Shown here: piece by piece, positions 17,831 through 26,775 of the stretch
How positions within the stretch are numbered: position 1 is the stretch's first letter
Layout: every line of letters starts with the position of its first letter
Assembly (NCBI RefSeq): GCF_003260975.1
Contig: NZ_CP030041.1
Location: 1,776,001 to 1,840,000 of the forward strand
DNA: 64,000 nt
DNA from: Echinicola strongylocentroti
Lineage (GTDB): Bacteria; Bacteroidota; Bacteroidia; Cytophagales; Cyclobacteriaceae
Reading direction: 5' to 3'
Notes under the pieces: model-generated
Told to the model about the DNA's origin: nothing
The model's input: the letters and a program-made list of their open reading frames with translations, nothing else
Databases searched by the model: none
Translations under genes and position numbers: made by a program

Positions 17831-18502
17831 ATGAGAACTTTAAAATCAGTACTTGCAATTGTATTGAGTACAACGGTATTGTTTAGTTGTGCAGACTGGA
17901 GCAGCACAGGAAAAGGAGCTGCCATCGGCGCTGGTGCCGGAGGTGCTTTAGGCGGCTTGATCGGAAACAACAAAGGCAACACAGCGGCTGGGGCAGTCAT
18001 CGGGGCGGCCGTTGGCGGAGCAGCTGGTGCGGCCATTGGCAAGTACATGGACAAACAAGCCGAAGAAATGGAACAAATCGAAAATGCAGAAGTAGAAAGA
18101 GTGGGCGAAGGCATTCAAGTAACCTTCGATTCAGGTATTTTATATGGATTTGACTCTTATGAACTCACTCCCCAAGCGCAGGAAAATGTCATGGAAATGG
18201 CCAGGATATTAAATGAATATCCTGACACCAACATTATGATCGATGGCCATACAGATAGCAAGGGAAGCGAGGAATATAACCAGAAGCTTTCTGAACAAAG
18301 GGCATCCTCGGTAGCCAACTACCTCAAAATGCAAGGAATTGATTCATCGAGATTGACCACAGTAGGTCACGGCGAGTCCATGCCTGTGTCTTCTAACGAC
18401 ACCGACGCTGGAAGAGCAGAAAACAGACGTGTGGAAGTAGCCATTACCGCCAACGATGAATTGGTAGAAAAAGCTGAAAATGGAGAACTAGACAACATGT
18501 AA
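17831..18502 (+). CDS. OmpA-family lipoprotein with glycine zipper
   Basis: 223 residues. A lipobox VLFSC (Cys20) is followed by a glycine-zipper segment (about 29-70, repeated GAxxGA patterns) and then the OmpA_C peptidoglycan-binding domain (about 95-205) with GHTDSKGSEEYN and LSEQRA (Asp142 and Arg157 contact diaminopimelate in the family). This YiaD/Pal-like layout suggests an outer-membrane lipoprotein tethered to the cell wall. It ends in a strong terminator. Confidence 0.93.
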   Translation: MRTLKSVLAIVLSTTVLFSCADWSSTGKGAAIGAGAGGALGGLIGNNKGNTAAGAVIGAAVGGAAGAAIGKYMDKQAEEMEQIENAEVERVGEGIQVTFDSGILYGFDSYELTPQAQENVMEMARILNEYPDTNIMIDGHTDSKGSEEYNQKLSEQRASSVANYLKMQGIDSSRLTTVGHGESMPVSSNDTDAGRAENRRVEVAITANDELVEKAENGELDNM

Positions 18503-18524
18503 TTCTTCGCAACATCCCAATTAT

Positions 18525-18559
18525 AAAAAAACCATCCGCGGTAACGGATGGTTTTTTTT
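18525..18559 (+). terminator. Intrinsic terminator after OmpA-like gene
   Basis: The stem AACCATCCG / CGGATGGTT has a 5-nt loop, followed by eight T. Confidence 0.92.
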
Positions 18560-18599
18560 GTTCCTTGACAGGAAGCACTATTGCTTTCAAATAAACTTT

Positions 18600-18772
18600 A
18601 ACCCAGAAAATGTATTAGCCCATCTATGCCACGGTCCACAGGTATTGCGATCTGTCCGCCGCGGCAGACGCTCAAATCTCCAAACTTACTGATTCTCTCG
18701 TGCTTTCAGCTCTTCCCGACACCCACCGAGACAGGCTCTAACGATTCCTAATGCATAAATCGCATTTAACCC
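18600..18772. repeat. Dispersed repeat family B, copy B1
   Basis: About 173 nt bounded by inverted ends: AACCCAGAAAATGTATTAG at the left, and the complement of CCTAATGCATAAATCGCATTT at the right. It shares ends, length and internal blocks (AACTTACTGATT, CTTTCAGCTCT, CGATTCCTAA) with 39680-39853. The centre holds a GC-rich palindrome around GTCCGCCGCGGCAGAC. It lies between the OmpA-like and PEGA genes, filling most of that 350-nt spacer. Confidence 0.8.
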
Positions 18773-18853
18773 AGAGTCCCAATAAGTAACCCTGCACCGA
18801 ACCATAAAACAGCAGATACTTTTAGAGATTTTTTCTTCTATAAGGTCTAGATA

Positions 18854-19519
18854 CTAACGTCCCACACGTGACTGCATTTCAGGGATCAAACCTTCATACT
18901 TTCTTAAAATCCTATCCCATTCCCTAAAAGCTTCATCAGTTTTGACAGAAGCTCCTCTTGCATTGGTGTATTCACTCACCAATTTTACTTTATATTCTAA
19001 AGGACTGGTATTACCGAGCTTCACGATGCACCTTGACCTCACTATCGAGCCATTAAAGTTTTGTGCCACCCAAGCAGTACGAAGGTATCCTGTTTCACGA
19101 TCAGTAGTCTCTATTACATCAAAATAAGACGTCACAATCCTAGACACCAATTGCCAAGCTTCCAGCTCTTCTTTTGAGGGCTTGATACTAATGTCTACGT
19201 TGGCTATATCAGAACTGGAGGAAGCAGTATACGCTTCATCTACGGCAAGCTTGATATATTCACTTTTGTTGGGCTTGGGTTGGTTCTTTTGGTCACAAAA
19301 AGTCCGTTCCTCTACGACAAACCCCACTTTCTCAACCCGCACATTTATACAGGTACGCTTTTCGATTTTCAATTCTACGCTACCTGTACCGGCCAGCTGG
19401 CCATCCACATAGATAGTAGCATCTGGTTCAGAAGCAGATATTTTCACCTTCTTGTCGAAAGCCATCGACACGGATGCTGTCAAAACCAATAATGTCAGTA
19501 AAGTAGATAGTTTCTTCAT
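18854..19519 (-). CDS. PEGA-domain exported protein
   Basis: 221 residues with a signal peptide (about 1-20, SVSMAF). A PEGA-type surface beta-domain follows (EPDATIYVDGQLAGTGSVEL, about 29-48, then VRVEKVGFVVEERTF). The C-terminal half (about 115-221) resembles no known family by eye. PEGA domains are common in surface and periplasmic proteins of Bacteroidota. The function is unknown. It is monocistronic. The 347-nt region upstream is very AT-rich and holds only the rny terminator. Confidence 0.8.
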   Translation of the reverse strand: MKKLSTLLTLLVLTASVSMAFDKKVKISASEPDATIYVDGQLAGTGSVELKIEKRTCINVRVEKVGFVVEERTFCDQKNQPKPNKSEYIKLAVDEAYTASSSSDIANVDISIKPSKEELEAWQLVSRIVTSYFDVIETTDRETGYLRTAWVAQNFNGSIVRSRCIVKLGNTSPLEYKVKLVSEYTNARGASVKTDEAFREWDRILRKYEGLIPEMQSRVGR

Positions 19520-19768
19520 AATAAAGTTTTATTGTTTTAGTTAATAACAAAGATCCTTGCGGACACAAGCACCTTACAGATGGTAATATTAAAACACTTT
19601 ACTGTACTCTACAATACTCTAAAAGTAGTATATTTAATATTTACAATAAAAATATATATTTTATCAATATAATTATAAAAAACTAAACAACAACCGTTAA
19701 AAAATCATTTATAACCTAATTTAGGCAATTTAACGACAACAATAAATCATACACACCAAAAAAAAGGG

Positions 19769-19836
19769 ATAAAAAAAACCGTGATCCACCAAGGCTCCTG
19801 ATATATCCAACCAGTTTCCCCTAATAAATCACGGTT
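19769..19836 (-). terminator. Terminator of rny operon with unusually long loop
   Basis: On the minus strand, AACCGTGAT pairs with ATCACGGTT across a loop of about 42 nt, followed by a run of eight T. The loop contains the palindrome GATATATC. The position, about 30 nt after the rny stop, fits a terminator. Confidence 0.65.
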
Positions 19837-19866
19837 ATAAAATATAAGCTATATCGCTCTTAACGA

Positions 19867-21426
19867 TTATTTCGCATAATTGACAGCACGCATTTCCCTG
19901 ATCACAGTCACTTTGATCTGTCCAGGATATTGCATTTCCTTTTCGATCTTTTGCGAAATGTCAAAAGACAGTTTACCTGCGGTAGTATCATCGACATTCT
20001 CTGCGTCCACCAAAACTCTCAACTCGCGTCCTGCCTGCATTGCAAAGCATTTATTCACCCCATCAAAGCTCAAAGCCAAGTCCTCAAGATCTTTCAAACG
20101 CTTGATATAGCTGTCCATGATTTCCCTTCTTGCCCCTGGGCGTGAACCGGAAATAGCATCGGAAGCTTGGACAATGGGAGAGACCATGGATGTCATCTCG
20201 ATCTCATCGTGGTGAGCCCCGATGGCATTGCAAACCTCAGGATGCTCTTTGTATTTTTTAGCGAGCTCCATACCCAAAATTGCATGGGGCAGTTCTGCCT
20301 CTTCTGGGTAGACTTTACCGATATCATGTAGTAGTCCAGCCCTTTTGGCAAGCTTGGCGTTAAGGCCCATTTCAGCAGCCATGGTCGCACATAGTTTGGC
20401 CACTTCCCTGGAGTGCTGGAGCAAATTCTGGCCATAAGAAGAACGGAAACGCATCCTACCAACCATCCTGATCAATTCTGGGTGCAATCCATGCACGCCG
20501 AGATCGATACACGTCCTTTCGCCGATTTCGACAATCTCTTCTTCGATGTTCTTTTCGGTCTTGGCGACTACTTCCTCAATTCTGGCCGGGTGAATCCTTC
20601 CATCTTGAACCAATCTATGCAATGACAACCTTGCTATTTCCCTTCTCACAGGGTCAAAGCCTGAAATAATGATCGCTTCTGGGGTATCATCTACAACGAT
20701 TTCGACACCAGTAGCGGATTCTAGCGCACGGATATTCCTACCTTCCCTACCGATGATTTTTCCTTTGATATCATCACTTTCGATATTGAAGATAGAAACG
20801 CAGTTTTCGACAGCATGCTCGGTAGCTGTTCGCTGAATGGTATCCAATACGATTTTCTTGGCTTGCTTGGTAGCAGATAATTTCGCTTGGTCCAAAATAT
20901 CCTTGATATGAGAGGAAGCCTTGGTGTGTGCCTCGTCTTTCAGCATTACCACAAGCTGATCCCTTGCTTCTTCTTTGGTCAGCAGTGCTACTTTTTCCAA
21001 GTCAGAGATTCGCTGATTGGTCACACGATCCAGTTCATCCTTCTTCACTTGCACCGAATGAAGCTGGGCATTAAGGTTTTCCTTTTTGCTGTCCAGCTCA
21101 GCTTCCTTACGCTTGATCTGCTCCATTTCCTTAGAAAGGATCTGCTCACGTTGCTTCAGCTTACCTTCATTGGTAATAAGAATATTCTTTTTCTTATTTA
21201 CCTCTTCTTCAAAATCGGCTTTCAGCTTTAGGTATTTCTCCTTTGCTTCCAGCATACGATCCTTTTTGATGGATTCGGCTGTAATTTCGGCTTCTCTAAC
21301 GATGCCTTTCGCCTTTTCCTGTGCTTCTTGTTCTAGCTTTTGATTGTTTTTCTTAAGAAAAAAACCAACTACTAGTGCCCCAATTGCCAGGCCGACAATG
21401 CCTGCTATTATTGTGTATATTACCAT
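19867..21426 (-). CDS. rny: Ribonuclease Y
   Basis: 519 residues, matching the family. An N-terminal membrane helix (about 3-23) leads to a long Glu/Lys-rich coiled coil (about 28-190), a KH RNA-binding domain ([17 protein letters not shown], about 208-275) and an HD metal-dependent phosphodiesterase domain with HSREVAKL and LLHDIGK (about 335-430). RNase Y is a membrane-anchored endoribonuclease that starts mRNA decay. It is the last gene of the pheT-coiled-coil-zapA-rny group, 71 nt after zapA. Confidence 0.97.
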   Translation of the reverse strand: MVIYTIIAGIVGLAIGALVVGFFLKKNNQKLEQEAQEKAKGIVREAEITAESIKKDRMLEAKEKYLKLKADFEEEVNKKKNILITNEGKLKQREQILSKEMEQIKRKEAELDSKKENLNAQLHSVQVKKDELDRVTNQRISDLEKVALLTKEEARDQLVVMLKDEAHTKASSHIKDILDQAKLSATKQAKKIVLDTIQRTATEHAVENCVSIFNIESDDIKGKIIGREGRNIRALESATGVEIVVDDTPEAIIISGFDPVRREIARLSLHRLVQDGRIHPARIEEVVAKTEKNIEEEIVEIGERTCIDLGVHGLHPELIRMVGRMRFRSSYGQNLLQHSREVAKLCATMAAEMGLNAKLAKRAGLLHDIGKVYPEEAELPHAILGMELAKKYKEHPEVCNAIGAHHDEIEMTSMVSPIVQASDAISGSRPGARREIMDSYIKRLKDLEDLALSFDGVNKCFAMQAGRELRVLVDAENVDDTTAGKLSFDISQKIEKEMQYPGQIKVTVIREMRAVNYAK

Positions 21427-21497
21427 AGGTATTTTAGGTTAATAAAAGACCTACCGGTATCCATAGAACCTCGTCTGGAGCACGAAGAATAAAATAA

Positions 21498-21782
21498 TTA
21501 CAATATGGAATTCAATTGGTTGTTGATACTTGAAAGTGCGGCAGTGATCTGTTCACTGTCTTCTGTATTCACCTCATTTACTTCCATGGCTTCTACCATG
21601 CAGTCAAAGGCCACCATCGCTAACAGGTCCTGCCTGTCATCTAAACCAAATTCTTCTCTATATCTTTTCAGCTTATCATTAATCAGTTTACCGGCCCGTC
21701 TGATTTTCGCTTCATCCTCCGCCTTCACTTTCATAGGGTATTCCCTATCTCCTATTTTTATTCTTATCGAAAGCGTATCCAT
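21498..21782 (-). CDS. zapA: Cell division protein ZapA
   Basis: 94 residues. The N-terminal beta-strand head (SIRIKIGDREYPMKV) and the helical tail (INDKLKRYREEFGLDDRQDLLAMVAFDCMVE, described by residues about 33-64) match ZapA, which binds and bundles FtsZ filaments at the division ring. It starts 2 nt after the stop of the coiled-coil gene, so the two are cotranscribed. Confidence 0.9.
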   Translation of the reverse strand: MDTLSIRIKIGDREYPMKVKAEDEAKIRRAGKLINDKLKRYREEFGLDDRQDLLAMVAFDCMVEAMEVNEVNTEDSEQITAALSSINNQLNSIL

Positions 21783-21784
21783 AA

Positions 21785-22069
21785 CTATTCAGACAGGTAA
21801 GTAATGATCTTGTCGATCTCTTTTATATAATTATCTATTCTATTCCGTAATTCAGCAGACGCAATATTTTCTACCGGTATGTTGTTTACAATTTTACTAA
21901 TTTTAATTTGATTTTTAAAATGATCCAATGAAGTCTCCTTTTCTTGCAACTCACGCTGCAAGGCTCCCAGCTGTTCCTCCAAAGACTGCTTTTCCAGTTC
22001 TATTTGTTCGATTTTTTTGGTAACCTTATTGGCAAGCTGCTGTAGCTGTTGGAGTTCCTCGTGAATCAT
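21785..22069 (-). CDS. Small coiled-coil protein, possible ZapB-like partner of ZapA
   Basis: 94 residues, almost entirely heptad-patterned helix (about 1-60: LQQLQQLANKVTKKIEQIEL, LEEQLGALQRELQEKE), then a short C-terminal region RNRIDNYIKEIDKIITYL. It lies between pheT (4-nt gap) and zapA (2-nt gap). Coiled-coil partners of ZapA (ZapB) exist in other bacteria. A division role here is inferred from context and structure only. Confidence 0.75.
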   Translation of the reverse strand: MIHEELQQLQQLANKVTKKIEQIELEKQSLEEQLGALQRELQEKETSLDHFKNQIKISKIVNNIPVENIASAELRNRIDNYIKEIDKIITYLSE

Positions 22070-22073
22070 CTTA

Positions 22074-24485
22074 TCATTTTCTAATCAAAGCCCCAATTTC
22101 CTTCTCGAATGACTTCATCAGCCTATTCATGGACTGGTCAATAATTTTATCTGTAAGGGTTTTTGTATTATCCTGTAGGTAAAAACTCAGCGCATAGGCT
22201 TTTTTACCAGCCTCGATCTTATCTCCTTGATATACATCAAATACGCCTATATGCTTCAAAAGCTTCCCCCCTGCTTTCTCTGCCACTTTCCTCACAGCGT
22301 CAAAATACACCGCCTTATCGATCACTAGCGACAAATCCCTTCGTACTTCCGGAAATTTCGAGATCTCTTTGTACTGCTTCAGCCCTTTGGCCTTCTGCTG
22401 CAAGAAGTCCCAACGAAGCTCTGCGAAAAGCACTTCTTGCTTTACATCTGCCAATTTGGTAATTTTTGGGGACAAAAGTCCTACTTTACCAATTTCCTTT
22501 TGCCCAAGCTTCAGCTGGAGGGCATAATCAAACGGTGACTCATGGACAATCTCCACTTCTGGCATACGGACATTTAGCTTGTCCAACAACCTTTCTACCA
22601 CAGTATATAGATCGGGAAATGCAACTTTCTTCGCAGGCTCTAGCCAACTCTCCGCAGCCTTACTGCCCGTCAGAAGTATGGAAAGATGCTTTTCTTCCCG
22701 GTACCCATCAGCCTCCTTAAAATAGGCTGTACCAAACTCAAAAAACTTCAGATCTGTCTGTCGCCTATTGATATTGTGCGCTAGTACCTCCAATCCGGTG
22801 AACAACAGACTTTGCCGCATTACACCAAGGTCTTCACTGAGTTTATTGAAAATCTCTACATTTTCCTCTGCCTTAAGGAACCCTGCTTTCTCGGAGTAGC
22901 TTGGCTTGGTGAGGGAATTGGTCATGATCTCGAAATATCCCATACCTGTCAACAACTCTGAAACCCGGTATTGGAGCTTATTGGTATCCTTCGCCGGGTG
23001 CTCAGCCAAAAACCCTGCCTGGTAGGTTTCTGAAAGTGTGACATTTTCAAAGCCATAAATACGCAATACCTCTTCGATGATGTCCGCCTCACGTGTCACA
23101 TCCACACGATAAGGTTTGACAATGGCCGTGAATCCTTCTTCTGACGGCTCACTGACATTGATTTCCAGATTTTCCAGAATCTCATGGACGGTTTCCTTTG
23201 GTATATGTTTTCCTATCAGCCGATCGATGTGGGCATATTTTACCTTCACCTCAAAATCAGCCACTGGCTCAGGATAAAGGTCGGCAATCTCGGAAGTAAT
23301 CTCTCCTCCGGCAATATCCTTGATCAGCAGTGCGGCTTTCTTTAGTGCCAACACTGGCATATTAGGATCAGTACCTCGCTCAAACCTGAATGAAGCATCT
23401 GTTTTCAGCCCATGGAGCAAGCTTCCCCTCCTGATCACGTCCGGAGAGAAATAAGCACTCTCTAGGAAAATGGACGTGGTACCGTCACTGACTCCGGATC
23501 CTTGCCCACCAAAAACGCCCGCAATACAAAGGCCTCCCTCATCATCACAAATCATCAGCTCTTCACCCGTAAGCTTTCGCTCTTTTTCATCCAGCGTAAC
23601 GAACGTAGTGCCTTTGGGAAGTTTCTTGACAAGAATCTTGTCATTATTCACCTTATCCAAATCAAAAGCGTGAAGCGGTTGACCAAGGTCATGCAAAATG
23701 AAATTGGTAATATCCACCACATTGTTGATAGGCTCTAGCCCGAGGGCTTTCAGGTAGTTTTGCAGCCACTCTGGCGACGGGCCCACTTTAATATTGGAAA
23801 TGGTCAACCCCGCATAACGCGGGCAATCCGCGGCATCCTCGACCGTAATTTGTACTGGACGTGAAGTATTATCTACTTGAAATCCACTAACATCGGGCTG
23901 TTGCAGATTTCCCTTAAGCAAGGCCTTCAGATCACGTGCTACGCCCAAATGGGAAGCGGCATCCGCTCTATTTGGCGTTAAGCCGATCTCGACTATGTCC
24001 GTAGTATACAGGTCAAAATACTCACTTGCCGCTGTACCGTTGGGCAAATCGGTATCCAACACCATAATCCCGTCATGGCTCTGGCCAAGCCCCAGCTCGT
24101 CTTCGGCGCAGATCATGCCCTGCGAAACTTCTCCTCTGATCTTTGCCTTTTTAATGGTAAAGGCCTCTCCTTCATTTGGAGAAAGCGCTGCCCCAACAGT
24201 AGCTACCACTACTTTTTGGCCTTGGGCGACATTCGGAGCTCCACAAACGATAGGAACCACTTCTCCTCCCACATCCACTGTGGTCTTCTTTAGACGATCT
24301 GCATTCGGGTGCTGTTCACAGGTGATCACTTCACCAATTACCACACCCCGCAAACCGCCCGGAATAGATTCAAATCGCTCCACTCCCTCCACTTCCAGCC
24401 CAGACTGGGTGAGTAGTTCAGCAATTTTTTCCGTGCTTTCTTCGAATGGAATATAATCTTTTAGTCTATTGACAGAAATTTTCAT
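22074..24485 (-). CDS. pheT: Phenylalanine-tRNA ligase beta subunit
   Basis: 803 residues, the normal bacterial length. The N-terminal EMAP-like tRNA-binding domain reads VVIGEVITCEQHPNADRLKK (about 47-66). It is followed by the B3/B4 editing domain (about 200-400), B5 (about 405-475), the catalytic-like core, and the C-terminal anticodon-binding FDX-ACB domain (KFPEVRRDLSLVID, near 708-800). With PheS (not in this window) it forms the heterotetramer that charges tRNA-Phe. A TAAATTTG -7-like element lies about 30 nt upstream. Confidence 0.98.
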   Translation of the reverse strand: MKISVNRLKDYIPFEESTEKIAELLTQSGLEVEGVERFESIPGGLRGVVIGEVITCEQHPNADRLKKTTVDVGGEVVPIVCGAPNVAQGQKVVVATVGAALSPNEGEAFTIKKAKIRGEVSQGMICAEDELGLGQSHDGIMVLDTDLPNGTAASEYFDLYTTDIVEIGLTPNRADAASHLGVARDLKALLKGNLQQPDVSGFQVDNTSRPVQITVEDAADCPRYAGLTISNIKVGPSPEWLQNYLKALGLEPINNVVDITNFILHDLGQPLHAFDLDKVNNDKILVKKLPKGTTFVTLDEKERKLTGEELMICDDEGGLCIAGVFGGQGSGVSDGTTSIFLESAYFSPDVIRRGSLLHGLKTDASFRFERGTDPNMPVLALKKAALLIKDIAGGEITSEIADLYPEPVADFEVKVKYAHIDRLIGKHIPKETVHEILENLEINVSEPSEEGFTAIVKPYRVDVTREADIIEEVLRIYGFENVTLSETYQAGFLAEHPAKDTNKLQYRVSELLTGMGYFEIMTNSLTKPSYSEKAGFLKAEENVEIFNKLSEDLGVMRQSLLFTGLEVLAHNINRRQTDLKFFEFGTAYFKEADGYREEKHLSILLTGSKAAESWLEPAKKVAFPDLYTVVERLLDKLNVRMPEVEIVHESPFDYALQLKLGQKEIGKVGLLSPKITKLADVKQEVLFAELRWDFLQQKAKGLKQYKEISKFPEVRRDLSLVIDKAVYFDAVRKVAEKAGGKLLKHIGVFDVYQGDKIEAGKKAYALSFYLQDNTKTLTDKIIDQSMNRLMKSFEKEIGALIRK

Positions 24486-24516
24486 GTATTCGGAATGATT
24501 TCTCTAAATTAAAGAG

Positions 24517-24544
24517 CAAATTTAAGATAATTGCCAATGCCAAA
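24517..24544 (-). promoter_or_regulatory. Possible promoter of pheT-zapA-rny operon
   Basis: Minus strand: TTTG (24544-24541), 16 nt, then TAAATTTG (24524-24517). The -7 element is a perfect TAnnTTTG; the spacing to TTTG is slightly short. Confidence 0.4.
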
Positions 24545-24548
24545 AAGC

Positions 24549-25166
24549 TTATTTCAAGTAATTTTTCTCCCCTGCTGTGATCGGCACACTCAGAATGTTT
24601 TCTTTTGGGGGAATCGGACAGGCAAAATCAGGGTTATAGGCACAATATGGATTATAAGCCAGATTAAAATCGATAGTAATACTATTCATCCCATCTTGGC
24701 GTAGATTCAAGTATCTCCCCCCGCCATAGGTACTTTCCCCACTGGTCTCATCGGCAAAAGGCAGAAAAAAGTTTTTGGGATCGGGCTCATCGACCGCCTG
24801 CAAAAGCAACAGCCTACAAGACTCCCCTCCCAGCTCAAAGTCCGCATAACTATGCTTCACATAAGACTCCAGCGTCCCATCGGTCATAGGAATCTCCAAG
24901 ACTTGACGTTCCTGAAGAGGCACGAGACGAGCTCGTACCTTGTACTTTTCATCAATCGGAAAACAAGAAAGCGAATCAAATCCCAGCTTCTGCTTATCAG
25001 TCAGCGGAGACTCTTCATTGTACCTCAAAAATTTATATTGGCGCTCTCGTTCACTGACAACTGTTTCACGGTAATCCCCTGTACTTTGGCCTCCAAAAAA
25101 CATATACCCAACTGCCAAGAGCACCACTACGCCCACCATCCCAAGTACTATTTGATTTTGTTTCAT
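24549..25166 (-). CDS. DUF1684 membrane-anchored protein
   Basis: 205 residues. One N-terminal helix (about 6-24) is followed by a soluble domain with the DUF1684 pattern: PFADETSGESTYGGGRYLNL (about 136-155), then DFNLAYNPYCAYNP and CPIPPKENILSVPI. The conserved Asn, Tyr and Cys suggest a binding or catalytic site of unknown role. Its start abuts the radC stop (25167) directly, so it is cotranscribed with radC. Confidence 0.88.
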   Translation of the reverse strand: MKQNQIVLGMVGVVVLLAVGYMFFGGQSTGDYRETVVSERERQYKFLRYNEESPLTDKQKLGFDSLSCFPIDEKYKVRARLVPLQERQVLEIPMTDGTLESYVKHSYADFELGGESCRLLLLQAVDEPDPKNFFLPFADETSGESTYGGGRYLNLRQDGMNSITIDFNLAYNPYCAYNPDFACPIPPKENILSVPITAGEKNYLK

Positions 25167-25868
25167 TTATGGTTCGATCATTGATTCATCTGCGAAGCTA
25201 AAATAACCAACATCTGTGAAAATCAAATGATCAATGACCGGCAACTCTAATTTCTTTCCCAAATCTACCAATCTTTTTGTCAGCCTTTCATCAGATTCGG
25301 AGGGCTTCTTGGTTCCCGAAGGATGATTATGCACCAAAACAAGCGCAGATGCCCCATGCTCCAATGCCGCTTTAAAAACAAGTTTTGGGTCCACCACAGT
25401 CCCGCTCGTGCCCCCTTTACTGATCAAGGATTTTCGAATGACACAATTGGCCCGATTCAGGAGCAAGGCGTAGAAATACTCTACCTGTTCATCCATCAAT
25501 TCGGCACGCATGATTTCATACACCTCTTTCGAACAAGTGATCTTTGGCCGTTTAGGCAGCTCCATCACCTTCCTTCTCCTGCCCAACTCCAAAGCACTGA
25601 CTATCGCAATGGCCTTAGCCTCACCGATGCCTTTGAATTTTTGGAGATCCCTGACCGACAAGCGTGCCAATGCCGCCAAGTCATGACCTACACTTGCCAG
25701 GATATATTTTGACAGGTCCACAGCACTCATCGACGGGGTACCCGAACCAATCAAAATAGCGATCAGTTCGGCATCCGAAAGTGTAGCCTTCCCTTTCAAC
25801 TGCAATTTTTCGCGCGGGCGGTCTTCTTCTGCCAGGGCGGAGATCTTTATAGATTGATAAATTTCCAT
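25167..25868 (-). CDS. radC: RadC-family JAB1/MPN metalloprotein
   Basis: 233 residues from the ATG at 25868 (MEIYQSIKISALAEEDRPREKL). A longer frame from 25910 adds a hydrophobic stretch not typical of RadC and was rejected. A helix-hairpin-helix region (FKGIGEAKAIAI, about 78-89) precedes the MPN+ domain with the JAMM zinc motif H180-N-H182-P-S-G and Asp193. Despite its name the family has no proven role in DNA repair. It is cotranscribed with the DUF1684 gene. Confidence 0.95.
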   Translation of the reverse strand: MEIYQSIKISALAEEDRPREKLQLKGKATLSDAELIAILIGSGTPSMSAVDLSKYILASVGHDLAALARLSVRDLQKFKGIGEAKAIAIVSALELGRRRKVMELPKRPKITCSKEVYEIMRAELMDEQVEYFYALLLNRANCVIRKSLISKGGTSGTVVDPKLVFKAALEHGASALVLVHNHPSGTKKPSESDERLTKRLVDLGKKLELPVIDHLIFTDVGYFSFADESMIEP

Positions 25869-25914
25869 TGATAAAAAAAATAATGACACAAAACCGTAAT
25901 CAACCTGCATTTTG

Positions 25915-25977
25915 CATGAAACATGTATTAGCTCACCTATTACAAACTGATTCTCAATGCATAAACCGAGTTTAATT
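25915..25977. repeat. Dispersed repeat family B, shortened copy B2
   Basis: About 63 nt: ACATGTATTAGCTCACCTAT, a short middle (ACAAACTGATTCTC), then AATGCATAAACCGAGTTTAA. The two ends and part of the middle match B1 and B3, but about 110 nt of interior is missing. It lies 47 nt upstream of radC. Confidence 0.6.
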
Positions 25978-26088
25978 TATCGAAAAAAATCTCTCCGAAA
26001 CAATGTCTTTTCCATTATCCACCCCTAGCCACTAATAAAAAGTGCATCACACCTAATATTGGTAGTATGGATAAGGCTATACATAATA

Positions 26089-26233
26089 TATCCGCAATGA
26101 TACCAGTAATCACAGAGATATGAAATAGGTCCTCACAGAAACCACGGAAATCTCAGAAAAGCGTTGTTTCATTCTGGGTTTTCTGTGCGTTCGGCGAGAA
26201 ATAAAAACTACTGGCAAGAAAGCGTATAATCAA
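26089..26233 (-). repeat. Dispersed repeat family A, copy A2
   Basis: About 145 nt, inverted relative to A1 and A3. On the minus strand it reads from TTGATTATACGCTTTCTTG to ATCATTGCGGATA. It lies immediately downstream of the rpsT terminator, in the 438-nt spacer between rpsT and radC. Confidence 0.85.
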
Positions 26234-26247
26234 ATAAGGCTAGAAAT

Positions 26248-26281
26248 AAAAAAAGCCTTGCCGCTTTGCGACAAGGCTTTG
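26248..26281 (-). terminator. Intrinsic terminator of rpsT
   Basis: On the minus strand, AAAGCCTTGTCGC pairs with GCGGCAAGGCTTT around an AAA loop and is followed by T7. Confidence 0.9.
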
Positions 26282-26306
26282 TAAAAATCCTTTACCCGTG
26301 CACTAA

Positions 26307-26561
26307 TTATCCCAGTGCGTTAACAAATCTAGCCAAGTTCGACTTCTTGTTGGCCGCATTGTTTTTGTGGATAATATTTTTCTTCGCAAGTTTATCGATC
26401 ATAGAAGAAACTTTCTTGAACAACTCCTGAGCTTCCACCTTGTCAGTAGTATGTTTCAATTTCTTAATGAAAGTCCTTGTAGTCTTAGCTTGATATTTGT
26501 TTCTCAAACGCTTGGCTTCGTTTGCACGAATTCTCTTAAGAGCTGATTTGTGATTTGCCAT
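26307..26561 (-). CDS. rpsT: 30S ribosomal protein S20
   Basis: 84 residues, basic and helical. The start MANHKSALKRIRANEAKRLR and the later KNIIHKNNAANKKSNLARFV are diagnostic of bS20, which binds 16S rRNA early in 30S assembly. It is monocistronic, with its own promoter (26617-26646) and terminator (26248-26281). Confidence 0.97.
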   Translation of the reverse strand: MANHKSALKRIRANEAKRLRNKYQAKTTRTFIKKLKHTTDKVEAQELFKKVSSMIDKLAKKNIIHKNNAANKKSNLARFVNALG

Positions 26562-26616
26562 ATCTTATTTTTGCTTAAATTTCTTTGTTTTTCGCCACTG
26601 TCCATTAATAGGAGTG

Positions 26617-26646
26617 CAAAGTTAACTGTTTTATTTTTAATCACAA
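26617..26646 (-). promoter_or_regulatory. Promoter of rpsT, Bacteroidota type
   Basis: Minus strand: TTG (26646-26644), 19 nt, then TAACTTTG (26624-26617). Both elements and the spacing match the consensus. Confidence 0.75.
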
Positions 26647-26775
26647 AAGGATTAACAAACTATGCACTAGAAAGTTTTCAATTTAACGGAACTACTTCCG
26701 CAAAACTCCCATATCCAGCCGCAAATGTAATCATTTTCATTTTTCAATTCTCCATATTTTTAACTAAATTTCTAC

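Noticed and set aside
26366..26374. Perfect DnaA box (TGTGGATAA)
   Set aside because: It encodes conserved residues Ile-Ile-His-Lys of ribosomal protein S20, stands alone, and is not part of a cluster; no oriC evidence.
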